Positions 11,973 through 24,791 of a DNA stretch of 64,000 bases are shown in pieces. How positions within the stretch are numbered: the first letter of the stretch is position 1; each line of letters begins with the position of its first letter. Both the position numbers and the translations under genes were made by a program. Where the stretch lies: NCBI GenBank assembly GCA_016647705.1, contig CM028330.1, forward strand, positions 47,830,397 through 47,894,396, in the 5' to 3' direction. Source of the stretch: Eucommia ulmoides (taxonomy: Eukaryota; Streptophyta; Magnoliopsida; Garryales; Eucommiaceae). Under the pieces are notes generated by a model that saw nothing but the letters and a program-made list of their open reading frames with translations, did no database searches and was not told the DNA's origin.

Positions 11973-12496
11973 ATTGTTTGCCCAAACAATAGATTTATGG
12001 GTTATGTTTAATTGTAGACAACTATGTTTAATTTTGGGGACAATATGTCTAATTGTGGACAACTATGTTTAATTTTGAGGACTATATTTCTTAACTTGTT
12101 TTTAAGTTGTTTTTTGGGGACAATGTGTCTAATTGTGAACAACTATGTTCAATTTTGTTTTTGTGGACAATCGTGTGTAATTTAGATTTGGAAAACCTTT
12201 GTGTTGAATATATTATTTTGAATTAATATTAGCATGCTGTTAAATATTTATATAAGCTTAAAAATCGATAAACATGTAAATTATGTTTACAAATATTTTA
12301 TTTATCCAAACAAGGGAATTGCAAATTACACGTTCAAATACTTCAGCTCAAACAACTATCCAAACAAAGGATTTGTGAAATGAAGGGATTTCAAAATTCA
12401 GGATTTTGAAATCCCTTCATTTCACAAATCCTTTGGATTTATCAAATCCCTTACCCAAACGCAACCTTAAGGTTAGTTGAAAATATGAATGAAATG

Positions 12497-14366
12497 CAAT
12501 CCCACATTGTGGTAGGAGCAAAACTTGAGAAATATGTATTGCTCCAAGTCAGGAACAAAGGCCAAACATTTGGGCATACAAACTTTTGTGTTTGTGGGTG
12601 CTCTCTGTTGACCACATGCGCGTGCGGCCATTGAGATGCGTTGCGTTGGGTCTAGATAGTATTATTTTTTTGTACATTAAATAAATTTTGAATCATTTCC
12701 TGATCTTTACCTGCCTAGCAAAACTAGTGCCCACAGCTGTTTGAACCAATACCATGCCGAATTGGTGCATTTGTTTCTCGAAATGGTATTTTTCGTACCC
12801 TTTTGCAGTGTTGGGTTCATGCTAACAGTGTCTCATACTCTTTTACAAATAGGAAGACTCATTTATGTTTTCATTCATTCAATTCACTTCCACCAGAGCA
12901 TATTACATATAAAGATAGTATGAGTCCTGAGAGTTTAAGCATTTACCAGTTCGTTCAAGTTTCATGATTTTGAGTACTACTTTCAAAATCTTGCTATTGT
13001 TATACCATGAGAGGCAGACACCCATTCAACAATCACGACTGTGTGGGAGTAAATCTGCTTTAAGGGTATAAAGTCAAACTCTAATCTCGTTCTAGTGCAT
13101 CTTTTGATTCTTTAATTGTAAGGGTATAATTTCTATTTTTCAAAATTTGTTCTAAAATAACTTTAAATAAAGTTGTTTAATTTTTATTTGTTTATTCAAT
13201 TTTGTAATTAATTAGGTATTTAATTATTAAGTCTAATATTTATTACCAACAATCTTAAAAAATAATTGATTTTTGTTCTGAAATTTGAATTAATTACTTA
13301 ATTAGAAATTGATTAATTCAAAAATATTACCACGTTTACTCTTTTGTGAGATCTTCAATATAATTTTTTTGAAACAATATTATTTTTACTGTTTATCTTA
13401 CTCCTATTAAATTAACTATAAACAATAATTTAATTATTGTTCTATATGTGAAATTTATAATTGTTTATATATATATTGTTTAAAATTGTCCAAACATGCT
13501 ACTCTGAGATATCAAATGACAACATTATGAATATTGTGATGTCGAACGAGATATTCAATAGTATGCCTTATGTGGCTTCGACCAATTACTCTGGTGCTTG
13601 TTCTGTTGCCTAAGACTAAAAAACTTAACAAAAATTGTAATTTATGATGTGGCAACAAAAGATGTTGTTCTACCTCACGACTATGAGATTAGTTTGCTTT
13701 CTCAAAGAAGATGTTCTTGTATTGCCTGATAAGTTTTATGCTCAGACAGTGGTCATGGTGGAATCTTGGAAGGATTTTGACTATCTTTCTAGAAATTATA
13801 TCTTCAATCGCACATCGAGGGCGGGAGGAAAATTTGCAATATATATTGCGCCAAGTTGAGAATAAAGGGAAAACGCTTTGGGCATACAATTTTTTTTTGC
13901 TTTGTGGGTTCTCTCTATTGACTACACACGCCTTATCGTCCAACCGAGATGCGTCGGGCTAGGCCTGGATAGTATTGTATTTTTGTATGTTAAATGAATT
14001 TTGAATCATTTTCGAATCCTTACTTCCCCAGCCAAACTAGTGCTTTCACCTGTTTGAACCAGTGTCATGCCAAATTGGTACATCTGTTTCCCAAATTAGT
14101 GCTTTTCATTCCTTTCTGAAGTGGTGTATTCATTTCAATGGTATCTCATGCTCTTTTATAAATAAGGGGCCTCATTTTCCATCAGAGCATATTACATATA
14201 GAGATAGTCTAAGTCTTAGGAGCATCTTCCAATTCATTGGAGTTTCTTGTTTTGAGTGTTAGCACAAAAAACTTTAGATCATTGTACCCTGAGAAGAAAA
14301 TATCCATTCAACCATCATGATCGTGTGAGGGTATAAATCTTCTTTAAGGGCATAGAGTCAAACTTT
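12497..14366 (+). repeat. Pair of diverged LTR-like direct repeats
   Basis: A block of about 590 bp (12497-13090) recurs as a diverged copy at 13805-14366. Shared landmarks in order are a phrase ending TTGGGCATACAA, a GTGGGT.CTCTCT..TTGAC phrase, GATGCGT, GTTTGAACCA, CTCTTTTA.AAATA followed by CATCAGAGCATATTACATA, and a final GTCAAACT. A TATA-like box (TTTATAAATAAG at about 14154) sits about 30 bases before the CAGAGCATATTAC phrase, as in an LTR promoter. The 700 bp between them has no domain that I recognise. The most likely reading is the two LTRs of an old, collapsed retroelement. A tandem duplication of another kind is the alternative. Confidence 0.6.
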
Positions 14367-14977
14367 AACCTTACATAGATGTTTCCGATATAATCTTTCA
14401 AAACAAGGTATACAATTGATGCTAACGTCCGAACCGGTGAACGGCAAAATTGCAAGATTTTGACATTCGGAGAAGAATCAAGAGTAGCGGCGTGAGAAGA
14501 CAGAGAGAAGAAGAGGAGTTGCTAATCGAGAAGAGCATTGGCAAATTGAGAAGAGGATCGTAGTGGCCGGCCAATCGAGAGCAGCGGCATAAGAAGAGTA
14601 GCGGCGTTAGAAGTCTAGGGTTAGGTTAGATCATGTCATCGTGAGAGCAGGTGAAAGAGAGAAATGAAGAGATTGGCGAGAGAGATAGAGAGAGGCTTTG
14701 ACTGCTAGGGTAGAGAATAGAGATTGTGAGAGGGATTTAAGCGTGAACCAAAAGGCGGAAGGGGACTTATAATTATCATGTTTAAAATGAAAACTCTGCT
14801 AACACCAATTATTTATTATCATGCTTAATTAAATTTATGAGATAAAAAATATTTTTTATCACAATTTTTTTTTAAGCGAGATTACATGTCGTTTATAATT
14901 TTATAATCACTGTTTATTCAAAAAACGAGATAAATTATATATACCAACCGTGATAAAAAGCCTTTTTTCTTGTAGTG
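14367..14977 (-). mobile_element. CACTA transposon end (terminus at 14977)
   Basis: The right edge reads TTTTTTCTTGTAGTG, which on the minus strand is CACTACAAGAAAAAA, the hallmark terminus of CACTA (EnSpm) elements. Inside it are short subterminal words of the GATAAA and ATCACGG type, and then a GA-rich leader-like patch (about 14440-14710). No matching opposite end was found to the left, so this looks like one end of a truncated element. Its left limit is a guess. Confidence 0.6.
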
Positions 14978-17585
14978 TTGGTTGGCTATCCTAGAGAATT
15001 GTACAAGACACTAGGACTACAATCCATATTTGCTCGAAAAAGATGATGTTAAACACCTATCGAATGGTGGATCAAGTAGAGCAACTCTACATGGGCAATT
15101 TTTTTACTTCAGATGTTTAAGGACAAAGAAGGGTTGTGCTGAAGATGACTTATAAGAAAAAGCTTATTCTCAACAACATGTTTCATGTGCTGGACATTTG
15201 CAAGAATCTAGTATCCGGATCTATAATGAGTAAGAAGGGCTTTTAAAATGGTCTTTGAGGGTGACAATTTTGTGAAAACCAAGAGTGGAGTATAGGTAAA
15301 AAAGAGCTATATGAATGAAAGCTTCTTCAAACTAAATATAATGATTGTGATTCCAAAAGGTAATAAAACTATTGATGTTTGGCATTCTAGATTAGGACAC
15401 ACTAATTATGATGCTTTACCTAAATTAACTAACTTAAAACTATTGATGTTTGGCATACTAGATTAGGACCCACTAATTATGATGCTTTACCTAAATTAAC
15501 TAAAAATTATTTCCAAAATGCAAATTTTGTTCAAATTATAAATGTGAGACTTGTGTGGAGTCCAGATTGACTCGAAATTCTCTTCAATCCATTGAATGAA
15601 GTACTAAATCTCTAGGGTTAATTTACATCGATATCTGTGACATAAAATTTGTGCAAACTAGAGGTAATAAAACATATTTTAATACTTTTATTGATGATTG
15701 TGTAAGATACTATTATGTTTATTTTCTAAGGAGTAAAGATGAAGTCTTAGAAAAGTTAATGCAATAGAAAAACGGAATTGAGAATCACCTAGCAAAAAGA
15801 TTAAGGTTGTTCAAATTGATAGAGGTGACGAATATGAAACACTGTTGAATTTTGCTCTCAACATAAAATTATTCATCAAACAACTGTATTGTATTCAACT
15901 GTACCGCATTCAACCCAGCAAAATTGAGTTGTTGAGAAATGAATCAAGCATTAAAGTAAATGATTAATGTTATGTTGACAGGTTTTGCTTTATCCCAAAA
16001 TGTGTGAGGGGAAGGTTTGATTATATCTAATTACGTTCTCAACAAGTTTCCATATAAAAAAATTGGACTTGATTCTAAATGAAGTGTGGAAAAGTAAGAC
16101 TCATTCTCTAAGATGAATATCTGTGAAAAAGACTAAATATATATGTATTAAGAGGGTTAAGACCGCAAAGTCATTTGGTTTTGACTTTCTTAACAATATG
16201 GGTAGAAAGTGATCATGATTGCTTCAAGAAACGATGTCAACTCCTAAATCACCATTTTGGAAAGAATCTATAATTGAAAAAATTGAATTCATTTTGTAAA
16301 GTCATACATGGGAGCTAGTAAATATTTGATTAGGTTCCAAATCCCTTGGGTGTAAATGGATTTTCAAAAAGAAGATGAAAGCAGAAAAATCAATTAATAA
16401 ATACAAAGTTAGACTTGTAGCTATAGATTACAAGCAGAGAAAGGGTATCAATTACTTTGACACATACTCTTTAGCTACAAAACGAACATCTATCTCAATG
16501 GTAATAGATACAACAATTATACATAATCTTGCGATACATTAGATGGATGTTAAGACAACTTTCTTATATGGTGAATTAGATGAATAAATCTTTGCACTTG
16601 GCAAAATAAATAAATAAATAAAATAAAATTGTGTAGACTTGTTAAATCTTTGTATGTACTAAAACAAACACCAAATTAATGGCAAGAGAAAATTGACAAA
16701 GTTATAATGTCAAATAGATTAAAAATCAATGAACGTGAAAAAATATAATGAATCCAAACATGTCATTGTTTACCTCTATGTAGACGACATGGTAATTATG
16801 TTAGTAATAATGGCATCATTAACTCAACCAAAAAGATGTTAGCCAGTAAGTTTGATATGAAAGATTTAGGTGTTACTGATGTAATTTTTGGAATAAAAAT
16901 TTCTTGAACATCTGTAGGGATAGTGTTGTCTTAATCTCATTATATTGAGAAGATACTTGAGAAATTCAATAAGAATGATATTTAGTTTTGCTAAAACACC
17001 TATTGATGTGAATAGTTATTCAACTAAGAATACTGGTGAAAGTATCTCTTAGTTGGAATAGGCTCAAATAATAGGTAATCTAATGTATTTAATGAAATGC
17101 AGTAGACTTGATATTGCCTATGTCGTGAGCAGGCTAAGTAGATATACATGCAATTCAGGGGAAAATCATTGGAATGAGATAGTTAGAGTACTTAGATGTC
17201 TAAGATACACCCTAAACTATGGATTGCATTAGACACGATACCCAATTGTACTTCAAGGATACAATGATGCTAATTGGATATTGGATTATAAAGATAACAA
17301 ATACACAAGTGTATATAGCTTACACGTGAAGGTAAAGTTGTCTCCTAAAAGTCCTTGGAACATACATATATTGCAAGGTCTACAATGGAATCTGAGTTTA
17401 TCGCCTTAGATAAAGCAAGTGAATAAGCAAAATGGCTTCGCCAATTTCTAGAAGATATTACAATGTGGATAAAACTTATACTAACTATCTATATACACTG
17501 TGATAGCCAATCTGCAATTGGTAAAGCACAAAATGGTATATACAACGGTAAGTCTCAACACATACATTATAAACATAACACCGTT
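14978..17585 (+). mobile_element. Ty1/copia pol fossil, internally broken
   Basis: Fragments of a copia polyprotein are visible in order on the plus strand: the pre-integrase region with a WHSRLGH phrase (about 15375-15400), the integrase core (about 15600-15900), reverse transcriptase (about 16330-16900, with a YVDDM phrase near 16780), and RNase H (about 17090-17570). It is badly decayed, with well over ten interruptions, and has no LTRs attached. Both edges fall exactly at CACTA-type termini (14977 and 17586). It is a fossil of considerable age. A link with the LTR-like pair at 12497-14366 is possible but unproven. Confidence 0.85.
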
Positions 17586-18300
17586 CACTACAACACATAT
17601 AGCTTTAAACGACGGCTCTAAACATAAATTTTTAATGAGTAAGAGAAGCCTTCTTAGATATAAATGATAGTTCTAGTAGCAAAAATGATGATTACGGAAG
17701 GTTAGTGTTTGAGAATGTCATTTTTTGGCACAAAACTGCAATTTATATTGCCAAAATTGTAGTATTTGTTTTTCTGCTCTTACGATGGTCCTAAATCGTC
17801 TTATATGAGTGCAATATTTTTTGGCTTATATACGACAATTTTAAACCACTGTAAATACTGCAATTGTTGTATTTTTATTTTTTATTTTGGCGCCAACATT
17901 GGTGGGGCTCAATTCCTTATAAGGATTAAAATCGTCATTTCTATAGTTCCCAACATAGTTAGCGCAAAAAATTTATTTGCGGGAAACTTTAAAACAACTG
18001 TCCAAACCACCTTTTTGGTTTTATATTTTTAACCAAAAAATGGCAATTAAACTGCCGTTTATACTGAACAAATACTAGCCACGATATTTGCTTACTTGGG
18101 ACATATTGCACTATTTATTGTCCTATAATATAATACGTTACAATACCAATATGAAAAACAAAATATATACAATTATAACATCGGAACAACTTCATAAGCA
18201 ACAAATTATATACAATGTATGTATATATACATGTAATGCGATAAAACTATACAAGAATAATACATAAAATTTAGAATTGATGTATTAGGAAAAAAAAAGT
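17586..18300 (+). mobile_element. CACTA transposon end (terminus at 17586)
   Basis: The block starts CACTACAACACATATAG, followed by repeated subterminal words of the AAACGAC and TTAAAC type (17610, 17835 and nearby). This is the pattern of a CACTA left end inserted in the copia fossil. No opposite terminus lies nearby, and no transposase motif was seen. The right limit is approximate. Confidence 0.5.
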
Positions 18301-18891
18301 ACAGTTTGAAGTCAAGAAGGCAGAGTCTTATCGTGTCTCTGTAAATATATAAAAAAACAAATATAGGGGCAATACCTCACACATCCCCTCAAATTTTCAA
18401 TGAAACCACGGGAATCCCCTATAGTATTGAAATCTCTTGAAACAACGCCTATAATATTATGTTTAAATCTATTAAAACCCCTTCCACTGAAAATAATAAT
18501 TTTGTTGTCTATTTTATCCTTTGAAAGTCAACTTATATTTTCTTTACCTAAATTAGCCCTGATCTCTTTATCTAAAGACAAAAATATCCTTATATATTAA
18601 AATAAAGGGCCAAACTAAAATATAAGAAAACCTTAAAGGTATTTATTGTAATTAAATCTATATCTATCTTTCATGTTCTCTATTACCATAGAAACTCTAC
18701 TGTTGACCTGCCAAGGCACTACCAATAAACCATATCCAATCAAGCCCTTACCTCGAATAAAATTATGAATTTCGGTGCCCAAATCCATTCAAGCTCACAG
18801 TCAAACAAAACCACAACCTCCGCCGACACAACCAAAATCCATCTTTCTCGGACTCTCCCTTGCACTTCATCTCCATCTCCACCAAACTATA

Positions 18892-20297
18892 TGATAGGTG
18901 TGATTTACCTATCTATTTTCGAACTGAACATTGTTAGTTTTTGAGTATGTTTTATTACGTTTTATTAAGTTTTTATGTATTTTTGTGTAAATCAGGTGTG
19001 TGGGGGGTGAAAAAGCATGAAAATGGATCATAAATGATCAAATCGGATCAAGAAAGGTAGAAGAACGGTGGGCAAACAAGCATAAGGGCATAATTCTGAA
19101 AACCAGCCCACAACCGCGGTGTCTAGACCATCGTCGCGGCGATCAATATGCAGAGAGGGCCTAAAACTACTAGAAGCTCACCGCCGAGGTGGTGAAACAA
19201 CAACAAGGTCTCTGATCCCACCGCTGAGTCCACCGCCAAGGCCGTGGCTTAACCGACATACCCACCACCATGGCGGTCACTCTCCACAGCTGTTAGATTT
19301 TTTTTAAAAATATTTTGCTCCCTATTTAAGCCTCTCTCCTCTCTCATTCTCTAATCCTCGGCTATAGGAGACCCCTTAGGGTTCCTAATATTTTGAGAAT
19401 GTTTTAGAGTGTGCTTAATCAATTCCGAAGGAAAAGAACATGTTGCGAAGAAGGAGAAACGATCGTTGAATGGTTTTAGCACCAAATCTTCAGACTACGG
19501 CTAAGTTTTCTTCGTTTCTTCTTTATTTTCTTAACTTCGGTAGGTTGTTGAGTATGTTTAGCTCGGTTTTCATTATATAAATAGTTATGGCCATGAGCTA
19601 AACAAATTTTGTTTAGGCATTAATATAAATTATGAAATAGTTGTTTGTTTGAGTTTGTGTTTCGTTAATGGCTGTTCTTCGCTATTTTAATTGTGTTTAC
19701 TGTTATTCTTTGATTATATTCTTGTTTAGATATATAGAGAACATGGGGTTTCACACTTGGGAGAGGTAACCTTGAATTCGGATTAGGATAAACACAACAC
19801 GACGATCTAATAGCCCCGGAGCGAGTTAGAAAATGTGCAATCAATGACGTTGGGGCAAGACTCATGTGACCTAGTGTCATTAAGACGTTGAGGGAGACTT
19901 TTTCATTGACGCGAAGTCACATATTCACTTGTCTTATACCTGTGAGAGGTGGTGAGTGAGTTTATGATACAAAGATTGTCGAATAGGTCGAACGGCGTTA
20001 TTGTAAACTAAATGAGACCAAACACGTTTTTGTAAACAAAGTTAATCCCTATGCAATATGTTTCCTAAACATCTCAATATAATATTAGTATAGTTAGATT
20101 AATTAACTTAGTATTAGTATAATTAATTATAAACTTCATTTTTATTGCCTAAATAAAGCTAGATTATGACAATCGCGGTACTCGATAATAATCTCAACCA
20201 ATCCCTGTGGATACGACAACCCCTACTTCTTCCCATCTATACTAAAACTTGACTCGTACACTTGCGGTGAAAGTAGCGACATAAAATTCCGCCACCA
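18892..20297 (+). repeat. 5' LTR of the gypsy element
   Basis: The LTR is 1406 bp, TG...CA. It contains a segment of CCGCCGAGG-type imperfect palindromes (about 19100-19280), a CCTATTTAAGCC promoter-like box (about 19320) and an AT-rich 3' part. The CTATA target duplication lies just before it. Confidence 0.9.
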
Positions 20298-20303
20298 AGT
20301 TTT

Positions 20304-20321
20304 TGGCGTCGTTTCCGGGGA
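20304..20321 (+). other. Primer-binding site (tRNA-Asp type)
   Basis: The site begins six bases after the LTR end and reads TGGCGTCGTTTCCGGGGA. It differs at two positions from the complement of the plant aspartate tRNA 3' end. Confidence 0.7.
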
Positions 20322-20338
20322 TTGGTTTTTAAATTTTT

Positions 20339-20881
20339 TGATATCGTGAGTAAATAATTTGATTTTAATTTAGGCATTTTTTTTTTTTATAATTTTTTGT
20401 TTGTAGTTTTTGTTTTCCTGTAGGGTACTTGAAGATGTTAGATCGATAGGTACTTTTGCGTTTCTTTTAGCGGGATTCCGAGTCGTTTTATAGTGCTTGG
20501 GATTGATACAAGGAATTGTTATTCTAGTATCCAAATCATGGTTTCCCGAGGAAATATCAACTGTTGATTTTTCTCGACGGGTTACAGACCGCAACCAGAA
20601 ATTGGTTTTAGATTGTTGTTGATATCGTGAGTAAATAACTTGATTTTAATTTAGGCATTTTTTTTTTAATTTTTCGTTTGTAGTTTTTGTTTTCTTGCAG
20701 GGTGCTTGAAGATGTTAGATCGACAGGTACTTTTGCATTTATTTCAACGGGATTTCGAGCCGTTTTATAGTGCTTGGAATTGATACAAGGAATTTCTATT
20801 CCAATATCCAAATCATAGTTTCCTGAGGGAATATCAATTGCTGATTTTCCTCGACGGGTTACAGACCGCAACCAGAAATTG
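20339..20881 (+). repeat. Internal tandem duplication of about 280 bp
   Basis: A unit starting GATATCGTGAGTAAATAA and ending ACAGACCGCAACCAGAAATTGG (with GATGTTAGATCGA near its middle) occurs twice in a row, about 20334-20610 and 20620-20881. It lies between the primer site and the gag-like region of the gypsy element. Confidence 0.85.
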
Positions 20882-21591
20882 GGTTGAAAGAGGAAATTGT
20901 ACCACCTCATTCGACCAATTATCCGCGGATGAAGCCTATTGGTTGTTGGAAGACATGACTGAGTTCGATTTTCAGTATTAGAATTGTTCACCAAGTTATC
21001 AAAGCTTGAGGGATACTTTCACCGCTACGGCGCCATGGATTGTCACACCGAGGAAATAGAAAGAGTCTTCTCCCAAGCTGGAAGAAATATTCGTTACTGT
21101 TATGGGAAAAACTCAGAGAGTCTTGAGGAAAACAAATGATCGGATCAACCAGTACGAGGATCGTCTTGATTTCATTGAGACGGTCTGCGCCGAAATAGAT
21201 GTGACCGTAACGTCTCTTCAGATGCAAATCGGTCAACAAATCTGCTTAATTGACATTGAGTCAGATGCAGTGGCACTGGGAGATTCACAAACCACATTCA
21301 GTAAAATCTATCGTGAGAAACCGGAGACGAGCGGAATGAGCTTGGGAGCATTCACTAAAGCTGAATCGAATGAGATGGAAACCGAAGACTGGATCAACGA
21401 TTGTGATTTTTCACCCTCGGAGATCCAAATAGTGATTCCACCACTAATCTTAGACGTTCATATTTATGAGGATTCGATATGGCTTACTTATCCTTCGCCG
21501 TAATTAGCAACGTCCTTTCATGCACACCAAGTACATAAGCCGGTGAGGCATGTTTGTATGCGCGAGGATTTCATCATCGTCCTCACGGTAT

Positions 21592-23077
21592 TGATTACTC
21601 ACAAGTATACGAGATCTAGTTTTAATATAATGGATCTTGTAAGATCGGATATCGTTCCACTGAGAACATGTGTAATTCGGTTCAATATAGTGATTAAAAT
21701 AGTTTCATATTATCTCGACTAATCAAAAATTGTTTGTATTCTATTTAATCTACTAAGATAAATGATAACTATTAGGTTAGTTCTAATTACACTAATTACT
21801 TAGGTATTGATTTATTTCATATAATGCATAATTGACGTCATTTAGTTAGCTATAACAATTTTTATCTATTCCGACAATCTCTGTATCGATAACTCCTCCG
21901 CTACCTTTCTCGAGTGTAAGACGGGGGATTACACGACTTCATGTCAATGAAGAAGTCCCCCTCAATGCCTTAATGACCTTGGGTTGCGTGAGTCTTTAGC
22001 CAACGTCATGGATTGCATATATTCTAACGCCCTCCGGGTCGTTAGAACGTCATGTTGCATCTACCCTAATCCGAATCCAGGGTTACCTCTCCCGAATATT
22101 AAACCCCATATTCTCAGTATATTAATACAAGCATATTATCAAGAATAACAGTAAACACAATCAAATTTAGACAAACAACACGTTAAAGTAACATTAATTC
22201 ATTCAAGACCTAAGTAACAATTAACTAATAATACAAGATCTTAGCCATATACCATACGAAATAAGAGGGATTCAACATTATTAGATATGAAAAAGTAATT
22301 ACAAAGATAAAAATAAAAGAAGAACGATCAAATCTGAAAGTGAAACGATCCACTGTCGCTAATGATCGATCCGCAAGTGATTCGTCTTTGCCCGAATGAT
22401 GAATCTCGTTCTTGATCTCCAAAATATAGCTTAAGAACTCTCTACTAGGGTTAGGGATCATCAAATCTCTTTTTCAGACGTGGGAAAGGGGTATAAATAG
22501 GCCAAAGGTTTCAAAAATATCTAAACAGATATTTTGCCCTGTTCTGCGAAATTTGCCTAGGCGGTAGAATCTTCGCCTAGCCGGAGTTTAAGTCGGTTAG
22601 AAATTCGCCTAGGCAGAGGACTAACTTCTTCGTCTTCTTTCATTCTGACTGATTTCCGCCTAGGCGGATTTCAGCATTTAAGCACTTCCAGCATTCTGAC
22701 GGAATTCCGCCTAGGCGGTGGAAACTTTGCCTAGGCAGATTTCAACATTTCAACACTTTCAACCTTCTGACGGATTTTCTCCTAGGTGGTGGAAACTTCG
22801 CTTAGGTGGATTTCAACATTTCAGTTGTTCAACCTTCTGACGGATTTTCGCCTAGGCGGTGGAAACTTTGCCTAGGCGGATTTTCGCTGTTCTTGAAACC
22901 TCTATTTTTTTTCTTCTTTTGGCTACCCTTTTTATCCACCATTTCTCTCAGTTTTTCGATTGTTTACGTCCCTACTCCTGACTTATAAAAACAACTAAAA
23001 AGATATTAAAGCTTTAATAAAATACTCGAAAACTGGCAAATTCGATTTAGAAATAGATAGGTATTTTACACCTATCA
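21592..23077 (-). mobile_element. Solo LTR of a related gypsy family, inserted in reverse
   Basis: This 1486-bp block runs TGATTACTCACAAG to ACACCTATCA on the plus strand. Read on the minus strand it starts TGATAGGTGTAAAATACC, close to the LTR start of the surrounding element, and it shares many internal words with that LTR in inverted form (GTATACGAG, GACCTTGGGT, CTAATCCGAATCCAGGG). Surrounding-element sequence continues on both sides of it. There is no interior and no partner LTR, so it is best read as a solo LTR. A target duplication is not obvious. Confidence 0.75.
22555..22880. repeat. Array of CGCCTAGGCG palindromes inside the solo LTR
   Basis: The word GCCTAGGC occurs perfectly seven times and imperfectly about three more times, usually as pairs 20-25 bases apart. 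The later part is a tandem repeat of about 70 bp with the shared phrase CAACCTTCTGACGGATTTT between pairs. Pairs of palindromes in tandem could fold into stem-loops. Confidence 0.9.
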
Positions 23078-23219
23078 ATGTTGTTGAAAGATCGAGCCAT
23101 CCAGATAAATATCTCGCCAAGCTTGACGGTGTAAACAATCAAGACCCATATGTGGTGTTGTTTGACACTTACTACGGGTGGAAGCCGCTCTTTGACGACC
23201 ACTTCGACGTGTCAGGCTG

Positions 23220-24780
23220 ACAACCATAAACTAAGCGCTTTTTGGGAGGCAACCCAAGTCCAAAAATAAGTTAAATTGATCACAGCCGACTTGATTCGGA
23301 GGCGAGATTCTCTTGCCTCCCAGGTACTTGTTTTAAACCCCCTTCGTGAGCATGCTTTATTTCTATATGTTAAGATTGATGGTTGGGCCGCTGAGGACAT
23401 TACCAGTTTTAAGTTCGAAAGTGATGTGTAGTATTTTAGTATTATTAGTTTATGTTATTTTGTTTTTATTGTGTGTATATTTGTTTAGGTTAGTTGTTAT
23501 TATGTGCTGAGTTTTGACTTCATCTGGTTCATTACCCGATGATGAGTCTGTCCCCTTGTTGTTTATTGAGGTCGAGTTTAAAGCTCATTTATGTGTATTC
23601 TGTGTGCTTAACGTATCGTTTTAGTAAAAGTTATTGTAGATCCTAAATGCACGAGCACGTAAACTCAATATATAACTATCTATTTGATTTGAAAACCATT
23701 ATCTGTCAACCAAATTCATGACAATAAGGATTTTAGAACTTGATTTGGGGGAAATTCGAGGCGAAATCCTTGGAGAGGTAGTTCAGGAGATATGATTTAG
23801 GCATTCATTTTTATAGCTTGAGCCTTTGAAGCTTTCCTGGTTAAATGTTTATCCCTACTTACCCTATCGATGCTTAAAAACCGTTTCCATTCTGAATACT
23901 TCAACAAATACCCTAGCCGATAAAACTTTTTTCTAAACCTGTATCGCCGAACCGAAGGCACAATTTGAGTAAATCAAGCTAGCAGTTGCAAATGCTACTT
24001 GAAATGAGCGGTTAAGTTTAGGGCGAACTTTTAATTGGTTCGGTGTTCGAGTACTCACTTATCATTTTTCTTTCATTTTAAATACACCCGTGAAATTCTA
24101 ATAAACAAAATGAGTTTGGGGATGTGGTAAGTTTTGTTTGAAAAACAAAATATGTACATATAGTACAATTTCCGTTCGTTTTGACATATGAGTACGTCAT
24201 TCTTAAATGCATATGTTTAGGGTTGTTTCAATTTTATCTAATGGGTTTCGAGAGTGAGAGTGCTAAGCATGTGGCTCGGGTATCGTCAAGTTAACGACGT
24301 TAACCTGTTTTCTAATTCCAATATACCCTTGGCCATTTATCCAAAACTGAACCAAGTCCTAATAATCTTTTTGGATTTCTCCGAACCTACATTAGTGGAG
24401 AATAGAACCCAAGTCAGGCTTATGGATTCTCTATACCTAAAAGGTTTTAGTCATGAACTTTATTGAGGGATAATCCTATCTAATCAACGGATAGTTGTAT
24501 ATTTGAGTTACATCACATACACTTTAACATGATCTATAATGACGCTTATTATTATCGAATGTTAAAATTCTAGAACACCACATAGTGTGATTTATTCTTG
24601 AACTTGATAGGATTGGGGGGCCGATGATGGAGAAAATCATTTGGCCGATAGATGATAATTAAAACTTGCACATTATTGTTTTTAGTGTTTTTCATTTTTA
24701 ATTTTTAAATTTCGTAATTAGTTGTTATATTTTCTTGTGTTGTGTGGGTGTTTTGCTCGAGAACTAGCAAAATTTCGAGT
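23220..24780 (+). other. Non-coding 3' interior of the gypsy element
   Basis: A phrase GGGAGGCAACCCAAGTC near 23248 is of the kind seen downstream of coding regions in Athila-like elements. No pol or envelope-type domain is seen in this 1.5 kb. Confidence 0.5.
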
Positions 24781-24791
24781 TTGGGGGTATT

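Larger units (their letters stand above)
8451..12466 (+). mobile_element. PIF/Harbinger DNA transposon, full length but decayed
   Basis: The element is 4016 bp and is flanked on both sides by TTA (8448-8450 and 12467-12469), the target duplication of the PIF/Harbinger superfamily. Its ends are inverted repeats: GGTTGTGTTTGGATGAA on the left against GGTTGCGTTTGGGTAAGG as the reverse complement of the right end. More GGGATTT/AAATCCC words lie subterminally. It carries the two genes expected for the superfamily in the same orientation, a DDE transposase (9419-10809) and a Myb/SANT-like DNA-binding protein (11008-11972). Both have in-frame stops, so the copy cannot make its own proteins, although its ends still look recognisable. 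A GAC-rich leader-like patch (about 8680-8930) precedes the transposase. A C homopolymer sits near 11444-11459. Confidence 0.93.
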
